Assembly: GCA_964397305.1 (NCBI GenBank)
Contig: CAYNIP010000013.1
Location: 1 to 64,000 of the forward strand
Reading direction: 5' to 3'
Source of the DNA: JAAUTY01 sp964397305
Lineage (GTDB): Bacteria > Cyanobacteriota > Cyanobacteriia > Cyanobacteriales > Spirulinaceae
DNA: 64,000 nt
Shown here: in pieces, positions 1-7,660 of the stretch
How the letters are laid out: each line of letters begins with the position of its first letter
How positions within the stretch are numbered: position 1 is the first letter of the stretch
Translations under genes and position numbers: made by a program
Notes under the pieces: generated by a model
Seen by the model: the letters and a program-made list of their open reading frames with translations, nothing else
Database searches by the model: none
Told to the model about the DNA's origin: nothing

Positions 1-84
1 GCCCCTCTCCCTACTTGGGAGAGGGGTTGGGGTGAGGGCTGAGCAAAGAAGCCCCAACATCCCGCGTAACATTTCGTTCCCCCG
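1..84 (+). repeat. MITE family 1, right-end fragment
   Basis: Seen: a CTCTCCC/GGGAGAG hairpin, then GGTTGGGGTGAGGGCTGAG, CAACATCCCGCGTAA and a terminus close to TTTCGTTC followed by a C run. The same blocks recur at 6489-6727, 15201-15466 and 46769-47008. The window edge cuts this copy, so its left end cannot be seen. It lies just past the 3' end of the radical SAM gene. Confidence 0.75.
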
Positions 85-105
85 GGCTAGGCCTGGGGAA
101 CGCGG

Positions 106-1077
106 CTAATCGATCGGGACATAGTGGCGGCAATCCCGACACACATCCGGCGGATCGCCGTCCAGAAAGCGTTGGCGGAGGGCCTCCATTTTGCCATCCT
201 GCCAGGCCTCTCCTAAGGAGATCTCGCTGATTTGGCCCAGGACCAGCTCGCTGTCGCCATTGAGGTCGCGGCAACCGCAGGCCGTGAGAGTTCCGTTGGC
301 CAGCAGGGTGGGGCCGCCATAGAGGATGTGGCAGGGGCGGGTTTTCGCGCGCTGGGGCCGCACGTACATGAAGGCCGGGAGATCCTCCGGGCGAATCCGG
401 TTCGACCAGTTATCAAAAAAGGTGGTGCGCTCAAACTTGTACCCCAGCTGGGCGAGGCGGCGGTAATCCGGTTGGCGGGTGGGGAGAAATTTGGTGGTGC
501 GGAGGTTGATCGTGATCTCGCAGCGGGGAAAGCGATCGGACTCGGCGATCGCATACAACTGCTGCAAAATCTTCGGGTAGGCGGGGCTGCGGTAGATGCG
601 GCGATACTCCTCGCCATCAAAGCTCGTCATGCTGATCGCCAGGGACTCCACCCCCGCATCGACGAGCTGCTCAAACTTCTCGCGGGTGAGCAAAATGGCG
701 TTGGTGTAGAGAAAGATCGGCCGCAGTTGCGGAAACTGGCTGGCATAGGTGATTTTGTCTACCAACTGCGGGTCGATCAGCGCATCCCCAACCATCGGCG
801 TCAGGGAAAGCCGCCCGCCCCCCAGGGCCGCGTACTGGTCAATGACCGTTTTGAAGGCCTCAAAGCTCATCGTCGTCTTCGGCCGCTCCTGGTACTGGTA
901 GCCGCAGAAGACGCAGTTCGCATTGCAGATATTGGTCGGCTCAATCCCCAGAAAGGTGGGGGCGGGCGGGGCCGCCGGGGCCCCCGTGCGGGGCGGTTGG
1001 CGACGGTGGCGCAGCCATTCACGAGTGCGGTAAGCCAGGGTCAATCCGAGGCCGACGGTCCGAGCAGCAAAGTTCAT
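106..1077 (-). CDS. radical SAM protein with SPASM-like C-terminus
   Basis: Predicted radical SAM enzyme of 323 residues. The cluster motif CNANCVFC (Cys51, Cys55, Cys58) should bind a 4Fe-4S cluster that cleaves S-adenosylmethionine. It follows a TIM-barrel start (GIEPTNI). A second cysteine-rich stretch near residues 248-270 (CHILYGG..., ACGCRDLNGD) and the terminal CRDCRH resemble a SPASM-type auxiliary cluster region. The substrate cannot be read from sequence. A basic, proline-rich N-terminal leader of about 40 residues precedes the barrel. The gene is monocistronic and divergent from the ferredoxin-like gene. The ATG at 1075-1077 is the first in frame. The family call is firm and the function is unknown. 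Confidence 0.85.
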   Translation of the reverse strand: MNFAARTVGLGLTLAYRTREWLRHRRQPPRTGAPAAPPAPTFLGIEPTNICNANCVFCGYQYQERPKTTMSFEAFKTVIDQYAALGGGRLSLTPMVGDALIDPQLVDKITYASQFPQLRPIFLYTNAILLTREKFEQLVDAGVESLAISMTSFDGEEYRRIYRSPAYPKILQQLYAIAESDRFPRCEITINLRTTKFLPTRQPDYRRLAQLGYKFERTTFFDNWSNRIRPEDLPAFMYVRPQRAKTRPCHILYGGPTLLANGTLTACGCRDLNGDSELVLGQISEISLGEAWQDGKMEALRQRFLDGDPPDVCRDCRHYVPID

Positions 1078-1284
1078 GGCAAGTGCAGGGCAATAGAGCG
1101 ATGAGGGAGCGGGTCAGCAACCATCCCCGCAAACGGGCAACGGGTCAAACTTTCCTGAGCTTACCCAAATTTTAACGGGCGACTGCTCCCTCGCCGGAGG
1201 GAAAGATGGGCGCGAAAGTTCCGACGGGCCTTAGAATGGATGGCGTGCCCTCGAGGGCCGAGAGCCCCTAACCTCACCTTGGTT

Positions 1285-1761
1285 ATGCCTGTGGAACCTT
1301 CTCCAACTCCCGTTGCTGAGCCTGTGGCGGCGATGGTTGCTAAGCTAGGTCTCGAGCAGTTGCAGCGACATCTCCTACTCTGTGCGGATCAGACGAAGCC
1401 GAAGTGTTGCCCGCTGGCGGCGGGCCTGGAGACTTGGGATTACCTCAAGCGGCGTCTGCACGAGCTAGGCCTGGATCGTCCCCAGCCGGAGCGGCCGGGG
1501 GCTGTCGTGTTCCGCACCAAGGCCAACTGCCTGCGGGTCTGCGCGGAGGGACCGATTTTACTGGTGTATCCGGAGGGTATCTGGTATCGCCAGGTTACAC
1601 CGGACATCGCAGAGCGCATTATTCAGGAGCATCTTCTGGGCGATCGCCCCGTGCAAGAGTACATTTTTTGTCAACATCCCCTGACGACGACCCCGGTGGT
1701 TCCCCGGCCGACCGCCGCGCTGCCAGGGGGGTGTGACCCTGAAGCGGATGGCGATCGCTAA
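1285..1761 (+). CDS. (2Fe-2S) thioredoxin-like ferredoxin domain protein
   Basis: About 158 residues. The pattern is that of thioredoxin-like 2Fe-2S ferredoxins: an early cysteine (LLLCADQTKPKCC, residues 33-42) and a second pair in RTKANCLRVCAEGP (Cys82, Cys86), followed by the family's ILLVYPEGIWYRQV segment. It should bind one 2Fe-2S cluster and act as a small soluble electron carrier; the partner is unknown. I chose ATG 1285 because translation from the upstream in-frame ATG at 1240 only adds a non-conserved 15-residue leader. The tail after residue 130 is low-complexity. It lies 60 bp upstream of a response regulator on the same strand, but co-transcription is not proven. Confidence 0.8.
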   Translation: MPVEPSPTPVAEPVAAMVAKLGLEQLQRHLLLCADQTKPKCCPLAAGLETWDYLKRRLHELGLDRPQPERPGAVVFRTKANCLRVCAEGPILLVYPEGIWYRQVTPDIAERIIQEHLLGDRPVQEYIFCQHPLTTTPVVPRPTAALPGGCDPEADGDR

Positions 1762-1824
1762 GCAGGCGAGCTTTACTTGCCAGGATCCACTGCCCCTGTT
1801 TCCAGACCGTGTAGGTAGGCTGTC

Positions 1825-2469
1825 ATGAATACGAGTGCTGCGAACGAGAGTAAAAAACTGCTGCTGATCGACGACGACCCCAACTTGATCCTGTTGGTCA
1901 AGGACTATTTAGAATTCCGGGGTTATGCGGTCACGACGGCTGAAAACGGGCGCGAAGCCCTAGAGCTGCTCGAGCAACAGGTGCCGGACATGATCATCTG
2001 TGACATTATGATGCCGGAGATGGATGGTTACACCTTTGTGGAGCACGTCCGACAAAATCCCAATCTCGACTGGATTCCCTTTCTCTTTCTCTCGGCCAAG
2101 GGCCAGAGCCAGGACCGGGTCAAGGGTCTGAGCAAGGGGGCCGATGTCTACATGGTGAAGCCCTTTGAGCCGGAAGAGCTCGTGGCCCAGGTGGAATCCT
2201 CCCTCAAGCAGGCCGAGCGCCTCAGCGGCCACAACCGCTTGACGGATGCGGCCTCCCGGCTACAAGTGCCGGATAATGTCGAACTGACACCGACGGAGTT
2301 GAAGGTTTTGAAGTCTGTCGCCCAGGGCATGGCCAACCGCGAGATCGCGGAGAAGCTGAATGTCAGCCAGCGCACGATTGAGAGTCATGTCTCGAATATG
2401 CTCAATAAAACCAGCCTGCACAACCGCACCGAGTTAGCCCGCTGGGCGATTGAGAGTAACAAGGCGTGA
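1825..2469 (+). CDS. two-component response regulator, REC plus LuxR-type HTH
   Basis: 214 residues. Residues about 10-125 form a receiver domain (LLLIDDDPN acidic pocket, IICDIMMPEMDGY with the phospho-acceptor Asp, LSAKG, KPFEPEEL). Residues about 152-212 form a LuxR/NarL helix-turn-helix (LTPTELKVLKSVAQGMANRE, then NVSQRTIESHVSNML). It is a DNA-binding transcription factor of the NarL/FixJ class. No histidine kinase adjoins it, so the input is unknown. Its stop codon overlaps the start of the next small gene by one base, suggesting translational coupling. It resembles the Rre1-like regulator at 60323, but the DNA-binding helices differ, so it is a paralogue. Confidence 0.9.
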   Translation: MNTSAANESKKLLLIDDDPNLILLVKDYLEFRGYAVTTAENGREALELLEQQVPDMIICDIMMPEMDGYTFVEHVRQNPNLDWIPFLFLSAKGQSQDRVKGLSKGADVYMVKPFEPEELVAQVESSLKQAERLSGHNRLTDAASRLQVPDNVELTPTELKVLKSVAQGMANREIAEKLNVSQRTIESHVSNMLNKTSLHNRTELARWAIESNKA

Positions 2470-2669
2470 TGAAGCGGCTCAAACTCCGTCCCCGCACGGT
2501 CTACCTAACGCTGTTGGCCCTCTGGGCCGGGGGCAGCTTTAGCCTCTTTTCGGGGCCAGGCCTCAACCCCTTGCTCCAAACCTACGGGCTTGCCCTGTTC
2601 CTCCAGGCTGGCTTTGTCCTCGTCTACCTCCACTACCGCCGCCAGCAGCAGCGCGATCGCTGCTCTTAA
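2469..2669 (+). CDS. small two-helix membrane protein, unknown function
   Basis: 66 residues. A basic N-terminus (MKRLKLRPRT) is followed by two hydrophobic segments (about residues 11-28 and 36-54) and a basic, glutamine-rich tail, so the protein probably sits in the inner membrane as a hairpin with both ends inside. ATG 2469 overlaps the upstream regulator's TGA (TGATG arrangement), and a GTG lies one codon earlier. The coupled position argues that it is real and co-expressed with the response regulator. I do not recognise a named family. Confidence 0.6.
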   Translation: MKRLKLRPRTVYLTLLALWAGGSFSLFSGPGLNPLLQTYGLALFLQAGFVLVYLHYRRQQQRDRCS

Positions 2670-2715
2670 GTTGGCCGGCTTCCCCCCCTGCCGTATACCC
2701 GTATCCAGCGCATCC

Positions 2716-3435
2716 ATGGCCCTCCGCTCCGCGCCTGAGTTTGACCTGCCACCCTCCCCCACGGGGGAATACCGCTGCCAGGTGAACCTGGATCTCTACA
2801 CCACCGCCGCTGCCACGGACCTCGCCACCCAAGCCGCCGCCGGCCGTCACCTGCGCCCCTTGGCGGCCACAGCCACCGCCCTCCAGGTGCAGCTCTGTGA
2901 GGATGACTACATCGCCTGGCTGCCCCGCCCGCAGTGCTCCCACCTGGGGCCAGCCCCCGAGCCCTATCAGCCAACCGTGTACCAGCGTCCGGAGATCGTC
3001 GCCCGCCTGCCGATGGTCTTGGACTTTGTGCAGGCGGCCATGGCGGTTCCCCACCACTACCGTTGGGGCGGCACGGTGGCCCCCCATTACGATTGCTCTG
3101 GCCTCGTGCAGGCGGCCTTTGCAGCGGCGGGCCTCTGGCTGCCCCGGGACTCTTACCAACAAGCGGCCTTTGTCCAGGCGATCGCCCACCGTGACTTAGA
3201 GCCCGGCGACCTCCTTTTTTTCCAAGAGACCACCCGGGTGAACCACGTCGCCCTCTACCTCGGAAACGGTCAGTACATCCACAGTTCCGGCCAAGAAAAA
3301 GGGCGTAACGGCATTGGGATCGATCTCCTCCAGCCCGACGGCAGCGCCGTGGGACGCCGCTACTACCCCTACTTCCAGGCTGCTGGGCGGGTGATGCAGA
3401 GTTACCGCAGTCGCGGCCACGCCCAGGAAGCGTAG
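2716..3435 (+). CDS. NlpC/P60 cysteine peptidase with N-terminal SH3b domain
   Basis: About 239 residues. Residues about 20-90 look like a bacterial SH3 domain (CQVNLDLYTT..., VQLCEDDYIAWL). Residues about 95-230 form the NlpC/P60 domain with catalytic Cys127 in HYDCSGLVQAAF, His177 in RVNHVALYLGNG and a third polar residue near His189 (YIHSSGQ). This architecture matches the cyanobacterial gamma-D-glutamyl-diamino-acid endopeptidases that cleave peptidoglycan stem peptides. No signal peptide is visible from the ATG at 2716, consistent with a cytoplasmic murein-recycling role, though this is inference. The longer in-frame translation from 2590 overlaps the preceding gene and is low-complexity, so I rejected it. 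Confidence 0.85.
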   Translation: MALRSAPEFDLPPSPTGEYRCQVNLDLYTTAAATDLATQAAAGRHLRPLAATATALQVQLCEDDYIAWLPRPQCSHLGPAPEPYQPTVYQRPEIVARLPMVLDFVQAAMAVPHHYRWGGTVAPHYDCSGLVQAAFAAAGLWLPRDSYQQAAFVQAIAHRDLEPGDLLFFQETTRVNHVALYLGNGQYIHSSGQEKGRNGIGIDLLQPDGSAVGRRYYPYFQAAGRVMQSYRSRGHAQEA

Positions 3436-3553
3436 TTTTCCCTCGGGGCGATCGCGATAGGTGCGGCTCCCCAGGAGTGCTAGGAGGACGGCTGGGAGTC
3501 CAGAATCGTAGCTCCGGCGCCGGAGAGCCGCCCAAGGGAGCTGCCCCCAATGC

Positions 3554-3588
3554 CCCTAATCCCTAATCCCTAATCCCTAATCCCTAAT
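3554..3588. repeat. heptanucleotide tandem repeat (CCCTAAT)5
   Basis: Five perfect head-to-tail copies of CCCTAAT with a partial sixth. They lie in the convergent intergenic gap between the NlpC/P60 gene and the lipoprotein gene. Telomere-like in appearance, but it is more likely a slippage-prone microsatellite of the kind often seen in cyanobacterial spacers. Confidence 0.95.
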
Positions 3589-3637
3589 CCCTCTGGAACG
3601 AGAGCTGGCGATCGCATCAGGTACTGCAACAGGGGCG

Positions 3638-4195
3638 CTACGGGGGCTCCGACTCCAGGCGCGGCGCGGCCCCCGGCGGCAGGGAGCGCTCGATCCCCGC
3701 ACCGCGATCATAGATTTCAATATTCCACTGGCCCGAGCGGTTGCTCTCAAAGGCAACAAAGCGCCCATCACCGCTAATCGTGGGTTGGCGGACTTCTCCC
3801 ACCAGCTCCCGGGCGATCGGCTCAGCCGTGAAGGTCTGGCGGTCGTAGACAAAAATATCCGGCTTGCCCGACTGTTCGGACACGTAGACGATGTAGCGAC
3901 CATCGGCACTGATGTCGGGCTGGTCGTGAAAGACCCCCGGCTGATTCAGGCCTGGTAGGGGGACAAGTTGGCGACGCTGAAGATCGTAGACCAGGATGCG
4001 CCGCTGGTTGCCACGGTCGGAGGCAAAGACGAGGTAGCGCCCGCTGTAGGAGAGGCGCGGGTGCTGGTCAGCTGCGCGGCTGTTGAGGGTTGCGCCCGTG
4101 GCTTGGGGCGGGGGAGTCAGGTAGCCACGATCCTCGCAGGCCAGGAGGAGGCTGCTGAGGGCGAGGCAGCTCCCCAGACGTAGCCAAACTCTCAT
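3638..4195 (-). CDS. TolB-like beta-propeller lipoprotein
   Basis: About 185 residues from ATG 4195. A signal peptide ends in the lipobox LLLAC (Cys about residue 20), so it is probably a lipoprotein facing the periplasm. Three TolB/WD40-like PD40 repeats follow: RLSYSGRYLVFASDRGNQRR, DISADGRYIVYVSEQSG and TISGDGRFVAFESNRSG. Three blades cannot close a propeller alone, so it may oligomerise or bind a partner. Family proteins of this kind are common in cyanobacteria and have no firm function. The start overlaps the stop of the PedR-like gene upstream by one base, so the two are probably translated from one message. Confidence 0.75.
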   Translation of the reverse strand: MRVWLRLGSCLALSSLLLACEDRGYLTPPPQATGATLNSRAADQHPRLSYSGRYLVFASDRGNQRRILVYDLQRRQLVPLPGLNQPGVFHDQPDISADGRYIVYVSEQSGKPDIFVYDRQTFTAEPIARELVGEVRQPTISGDGRFVAFESNRSGQWNIEIYDRGAGIERSLPPGAAPRLESEPP

Positions 4196-4497
4196 CAGGC
4201 ATCGGCCGCGGCCCCATCGGGAACCGGCAGGTGACAACAGTTGACCTCATTGAGGCAGACTTTGCCCCACTGCAAGGCCCAGCGCACGAGGGCGACGCGA
4301 TTGCCGGTCGCCGTTTTGGTGAGGATATTACTGATGTGATTGTCAACGGTGCGTTTGCTAATCTCTAAGCAGTCGGCAATTTCCTGGTTGCTAAGACCAT
4401 TCGCAACTAAGTCCACGATTTGTATCTCCCGCTCCGAGAGGGAAACGGGAAGAGACCTGCTCTTTGCCATGACCTGCCTCTGGTTATATTTACTCAC
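4195..4497 (-). CDS. pedR: small LuxR-type regulator, PedR-like
   Basis: 100 residues: a short leader, a LuxR/GerE helix-turn-helix (SLSEREIQIVDLVANGLSNQ, then ISKRTVDNHISNILTK), and a short tail WGKVCLNEVNCCHLPVP with three cysteines. There is no receiver domain. Stand-alone small LuxR proteins with a conserved tail cysteine are typical of PedR (Ssl0564 of Synechocystis), which senses photosynthetic electron transport through thioredoxin. The tail cysteines here fit that redox role. The identification is from recalled family features, not an alignment. An ATG in MAKSRS, ten codons in, is an alternative start. It overlaps the downstream lipoprotein gene. Confidence 0.7.
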   Translation of the reverse strand: MSKYNQRQVMAKSRSLPVSLSEREIQIVDLVANGLSNQEIADCLEISKRTVDNHISNILTKTATGNRVALVRWALQWGKVCLNEVNCCHLPVPDGAAADA

Positions 4498-4511
4498 TCG
4501 CTAGCTCTATT

Positions 4512-4697
4512 CTAGGGCAGGTCTTGAAGGGTTAGGGGAGTGGGCAGGACCGGGTTTTCGGCTTGCTCCTGGCTGAGCGCGAGGCGGAGCATGATTCTGC
4601 TGGGGAGGCGCTCACGGCTGGCTTCATCTCCCGCGTCCGTTGGGTTGAGCCCCGCAAAACCCAGCCGTTGTAAGAGGACAATTGAATTTTCTGTCAT
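4512..4697 (-). CDS. possible small protein upstream of the PedR-like gene
   Basis: An open frame of 61 residues, beginning MTENSIVLLQRLGFAG and ending TPLTLQDLP. It has a plausible mix of hydrophobic and charged residues. It ends 14 bp before the PedR-like start on the same strand, so it could be a leader peptide or the first gene of that operon. No family recognised and no clear ribosome binding site. The opposite-strand frame over the same DNA is arginine- and serine-rich and looks like a shadow. Confidence 0.35.
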   Translation of the reverse strand: MTENSIVLLQRLGFAGLNPTDAGDEASRERLPSRIMLRLALSQEQAENPVLPTPLTLQDLP

Positions 4698-4843
4698 CCA
4701 CTCAACCAAGGAGTTGTCAAAAGTTTTGAGCGCTGGGCGGGGTTATCACAGTAGGGATACGGAGGGTTGGGCGGCTCAACCCTGTCCTTGGGAATCTAGC
4801 GGGTTGTGTCGAGGCTCAAGGCGAAGAAAGAGTGGTGACAGGT

Positions 4844-5764
4844 ATGGATGAACCTAGAGCGAGGCGGCCATGGCTGCGGGGGTGCGGCCTGAGGGCGATC
4901 GCCCTCCTCGTCCTTACCCTGCCCATCCTGCTCGCGGCGGAGCGGGCCGCCCGCCGCCCCCCCCGCCGGGCCTGGCAGCAGGAGCTGGCCCCCGGCCTCA
5001 CCTATCAGCGTGGGTTCCAAGGGCAGCCACGCCCGCTAGTGTGGCATCTTGTGGCGGTGGATCTCCGCCAACCCGGTTTGGAATTGCGCGTTACACCGGG
5101 AGCCCCGGGACCTGATGGCCATGAGATTGCGGCGCAGACAACCCGCGAGTTTGTCCGGGCCAGCGGCGCGCGGGTGGCGATCAACGGCAGTTTTTTTCAG
5201 CCGGCCTACACGCGGCATCCCTGGGACTTCTATCCCCGCTCCGGCGATCGCGTGGCTGTGCTGGGTCAGGCGATCGCCAACGGCCGCCAGTATTCACCCC
5301 CTCAGGAGAGCTGGTCGGTCTTCTGTGTGGCTCCGGAGGGACGGGTGGCAATCCTGGCAGTCCCAGCCTGTCCACCCCAAACGCGCCAGGCCTTGGCCGG
5401 CAGTCCGATTCTGGTGCAGGACGGGGAGTTGGTAGCCGGGGCGATCGCCGTTGATCCACAACCGCGCCCGCGAACCGTGGTGGGTGTGAATGCGGCGGGC
5501 GATCGCCTTTGGCTGCTCGTGATCGACGGTCGGCAACCCTTCTACAGTCAGGGGGCGACCTTTGCAGACGTGGCTGAGATGTTGCGCGATCGCGGCGCGG
5601 CTCAAGTGCTCGTGCTGGACGGGGGCGGCTCAACCACCCTGGTGCAGGCGACCCCTGGGGGCCCCCAGGTGCTCAACGCCCCGATCCACACCCGCATCCC
5701 GGCCCGCGAGCGTCCCGTGGCCAACCATTTGGGGGTGTGGGTGCGTCCGGCGGCCTGGCCTTAG
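4844..5764 (+). CDS. phosphodiester glycosidase (NAGPA) domain protein
   Basis: About 306 residues from ATG 4844; GTG codons at 4832 and 4835 are alternatives. A membrane segment lies at about residues 17-33 (LRAIALLVLTLPILL), giving a signal anchor or signal peptide. The rest is a NAGPA-type domain with the hallmark stretches VAINGSFFQP, RTVVGVNAAGDRLWLLVIDG, TFADVAEMLRD and VLVLDGGGSTTLV near the C-terminus. The family contains the mammalian uncovering enzyme and many bacterial secreted proteins. The bacterial substrate is unknown but is probably a phosphodiester-linked glycan at the envelope. Confidence 0.85.
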   Translation: MDEPRARRPWLRGCGLRAIALLVLTLPILLAAERAARRPPRRAWQQELAPGLTYQRGFQGQPRPLVWHLVAVDLRQPGLELRVTPGAPGPDGHEIAAQTTREFVRASGARVAINGSFFQPAYTRHPWDFYPRSGDRVAVLGQAIANGRQYSPPQESWSVFCVAPEGRVAILAVPACPPQTRQALAGSPILVQDGELVAGAIAVDPQPRPRTVVGVNAAGDRLWLLVIDGRQPFYSQGATFADVAEMLRDRGAAQVLVLDGGGSTTLVQATPGGPQVLNAPIHTRIPARERPVANHLGVWVRPAAWP

Positions 5765-5885
5765 CGAGGGGAGGGGGGAGCCGGCCGCTGCATCTCAGGC
5801 CCTAGGAACACCGGCTGGCGGCTTGCAGCCCCAGTGTTCTGAGGGGTGCAAGCTCGGTTGTGAAAACCCTTAAATCTAACAAGGG

Positions 5886-5914
5886 TTGACAGATGCTGCA
5901 AAAGTTTGTTACAT
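5886..5914 (+). promoter_or_regulatory. sigma70-like promoter of the psb35-like gene
   Basis: TTGACA at 5886-5891, a 17-bp spacer, then TTACAT at 5909-5914. The -35 box is a perfect match, the spacing is ideal and the -10 box is imperfect. The position 54 bp before the start codon fits. The transcript start is not verified. Confidence 0.6.
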
Positions 5915-5925
5915 TTCTTTACAGA
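5908..5925 (+). promoter_or_regulatory. HLR1-like RpaB-binding element
   Basis: GTTACATT, two bases, then TTTACAGA. The published HLR1 consensus is two (G/T)TTACA(T/A)(T/A) repeats two bases apart; this site matches 15 of 16 consensus positions (the seventh base of repeat two is G). It overlaps the -10 box and extends just downstream, where RpaB binding would be expected to repress transcription in low light. Confidence 0.6.
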
Positions 5926-5967
5926 TGAAGCAACAAAACTTCACGACATAACGCGGAGATTAAACAA

Positions 5968-6204
5968 ATGATGATGGCTATTGTGATCGCACTCTTCGTA
6001 ATCGGTTGGGTAGCGGCGGCTCTGATCGGCTCCCAAGCTTATTTCCGAGGCGAGCAAACCAAGCCGATTCACAACCGCAACTGGAACTCGGAGGGGTTTG
6101 AGAGCTGGGCTCGTCTGGTGACGGGTCGGGCGACCGACTACCAAGAGCGCCGCCCGGCCTATGGGATGGATGCGGCTTATGCGGCGGAACTGGGCGATCG
6201 CTAG
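5968..6204 (+). CDS. psb35: Psb35-like photosystem II assembly protein
   Basis: 78 residues. One N-terminal transmembrane helix (about 3-24, AIVIALFVIGWVAAALIGS) is followed by the conserved FRGEQTKPIHNRNW segment and a soluble tail. This pattern matches the cyanobacterial Psb35 family (Ssl2148 of Synechocystis), a small thylakoid protein linked to stability of CP47 and high-light-inducible proteins in photosystem II assembly. The match is from memory. The start is a run of three ATG codons behind GGAG at 5955. The upstream HLR1-like site suggests light-intensity control, which suits the assignment. Confidence 0.65.
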   Translation: MMMAIVIALFVIGWVAAALIGSQAYFRGEQTKPIHNRNWNSEGFESWARLVTGRATDYQERRPAYGMDAAYAAELGDR

Positions 6205-6478
6205 GCGACTCTGGCTCAGCAATTCCGACCAACGAGGCGTTGAACGACCGTTGACACCTAGAGCCGCGGCCCCCAAGGGGTGAGCGACAGGGATTGGGGA
6301 GCGCTGACCGCGCTCCTTTTGCTTGGCCGCCAGCCGTGCGGGGTTTCGCGGGGTGATCCCAGGGGCCCGGCGGCTCCCCGCTTGGGGATGCTGGAGGATG
6401 TCGAGCGGGGGCTCCCCCCAGGGAAGGGGGATGCAACTAAATTCGAGTTGTCCCACGCCATGCGATGATCCCAGGGTC

Positions 6479-6737
6479 GGGGCCGTTGGGTGAACGAAAT
6501 TTTGCGTGGGATGTTGGGACTCCTTCGCTCAGCCCTCACCCCAACCCCTCTCCCAAGTAGGGAGAGGGACTTCTAACTTCCCTGCTCCCAGCTTTGGGGG
6601 CTGGGGCCGGGGGGTGAGGGCCCCGTAACGCTGTTCGCGCTAGCGTCGCGTAGCGATAGAGGGCGACCCTTTGCTCCTGGAGCAATCGCTCAAAATTCAG
6701 GGGAGCCGCGCTTTTTTTCGCCCACCCGGGGCCGTTG
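6479..6737 (-). repeat. MITE family 1, complete copy with 10-bp target duplication
   Basis: The element spans 6489-6727 (239 bp). Its ends are GGTGAACGAAAT and TTTCGCCCACCC, imperfect inverted repeats. The 10-bp sequence GGGGCCGTTG occurs on both sides (6479-6488 and 6728-6737), the expected scar of transposition. There is no coding capacity. It carries internal hairpins and is in reverse orientation relative to the copy at 15201. The insertion ends 36 bp before the panB start, so the native panB promoter has been displaced or replaced. Confidence 0.85.
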
Positions 6738-6773
6738 AACTCAGACCGCCGCCCTTGCTACCGTGGTAAGGTG

Positions 6774-7592
6774 ATGAGTCAGCCTTACACCCCAACGCTT
6801 GTCCCCATGCCCGTCACGCCTCAGAAACTGCGCGCTTGGAAGCAGGCCGGTCGCTCCATTGCGGTGTTGACAGCTTGGGACTATGCGATCGCCCGCATCC
6901 TTGACCAAGCCGGTATTGATGTCATTCTCGTCGGCGATTCCCTCGCGATGGTGGCCCTGGGCTACCGCACCACCCTGCCCGTGAGCCTTGAGGCGATGTT
7001 GCACCATGCCGCAGCCGTGGTGCGGGGCACGGAGCAGGCCTTGGTGGTCTGTGACCTCCCTTTTCTGAGCTACCAGGAGAGTACGGCCCAAGCGATTCAG
7101 GCGGCGGGCCGTGTGTTGAAAGAAGCGGGGGCCCAGGCGGTGAAGTTGGAGGGCGGCAGTCCGGACATCGTTCACACGATCGCCAAGTTGGTGGCCATCG
7201 GCATCCCGGTGATGGGCCATGTGGGCCTGACGCCGCAATCGGTGCATCAATTGGGCTACCGCCAGCAGGGCCGGGAGCCGGCGGCCGCGTCTCGCATTCT
7301 CCAAGAGGCGATCGCGATCGCGGAGGCTGGAGCCTTTGCCATCGTGCTCGAACACATCCCCGCTGACCTCGCGGCTACGATCACGGCGAAGCTGGCGATC
7401 CCGACCATTGGCATCGGCGCGGGGCGCCACTGCGATGGGCAAGTGCTGGTCACCGCTGATCTGCTCGGCCTGACGGATCGCCCGCCCCCCTTTGCCAAGG
7501 TCTACGTCGATTTGCGCGCTACGATGGAGCAAGCGGTGCAACAGTTTGCTACTGAAGTGCGCGAGCACACTTTCCCGGCTGATGCTGGTTAG
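6774..7592 (+). CDS. panB: 3-methyl-2-oxobutanoate hydroxymethyltransferase
   Basis: First enzyme of the pantothenate branch: transfers a hydroxymethyl group from 5,10-methylenetetrahydrofolate to 2-ketoisovalerate, giving ketopantoate for coenzyme A synthesis. About 272 residues, the usual size. Signatures: VLTAWDYAIARILDQAGID, VILVGDSLAMVALGY (metal-binding Asp), VKLEGG, MGHVGLTPQSVHQLGGY-like stretch and IPTIGIGAG. ATG 6774 follows GGTAAGG; a second ATG at 6807 is possible. A family 1 MITE lies immediately upstream, so this gene may be read from a promoter in the element. rpsO follows on the same strand after 68 bp. Confidence 0.95.
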   Translation: MSQPYTPTLVPMPVTPQKLRAWKQAGRSIAVLTAWDYAIARILDQAGIDVILVGDSLAMVALGYRTTLPVSLEAMLHHAAAVVRGTEQALVVCDLPFLSYQESTAQAIQAAGRVLKEAGAQAVKLEGGSPDIVHTIAKLVAIGIPVMGHVGLTPQSVHQLGYRQQGREPAAASRILQEAIAIAEAGAFAIVLEHIPADLAATITAKLAIPTIGIGAGRHCDGQVLVTADLLGLTDRPPPFAKVYVDLRATMEQAVQQFATEVREHTFPADAG

Positions 7593-7660
7593 GGTCAGCC
7601 CACAGTGCTAAACTTGTAGATCGCTGAATTTTTATTGTCGCCACTGCTCGCAAGCTCCCC

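Noticed and set aside
232..1104. 290-residue frame opposite the radical SAM gene
   Set aside because: It lies wholly antisense to a gene with clear CxxxCxxC and SPASM-like motifs and has no recognisable domain.
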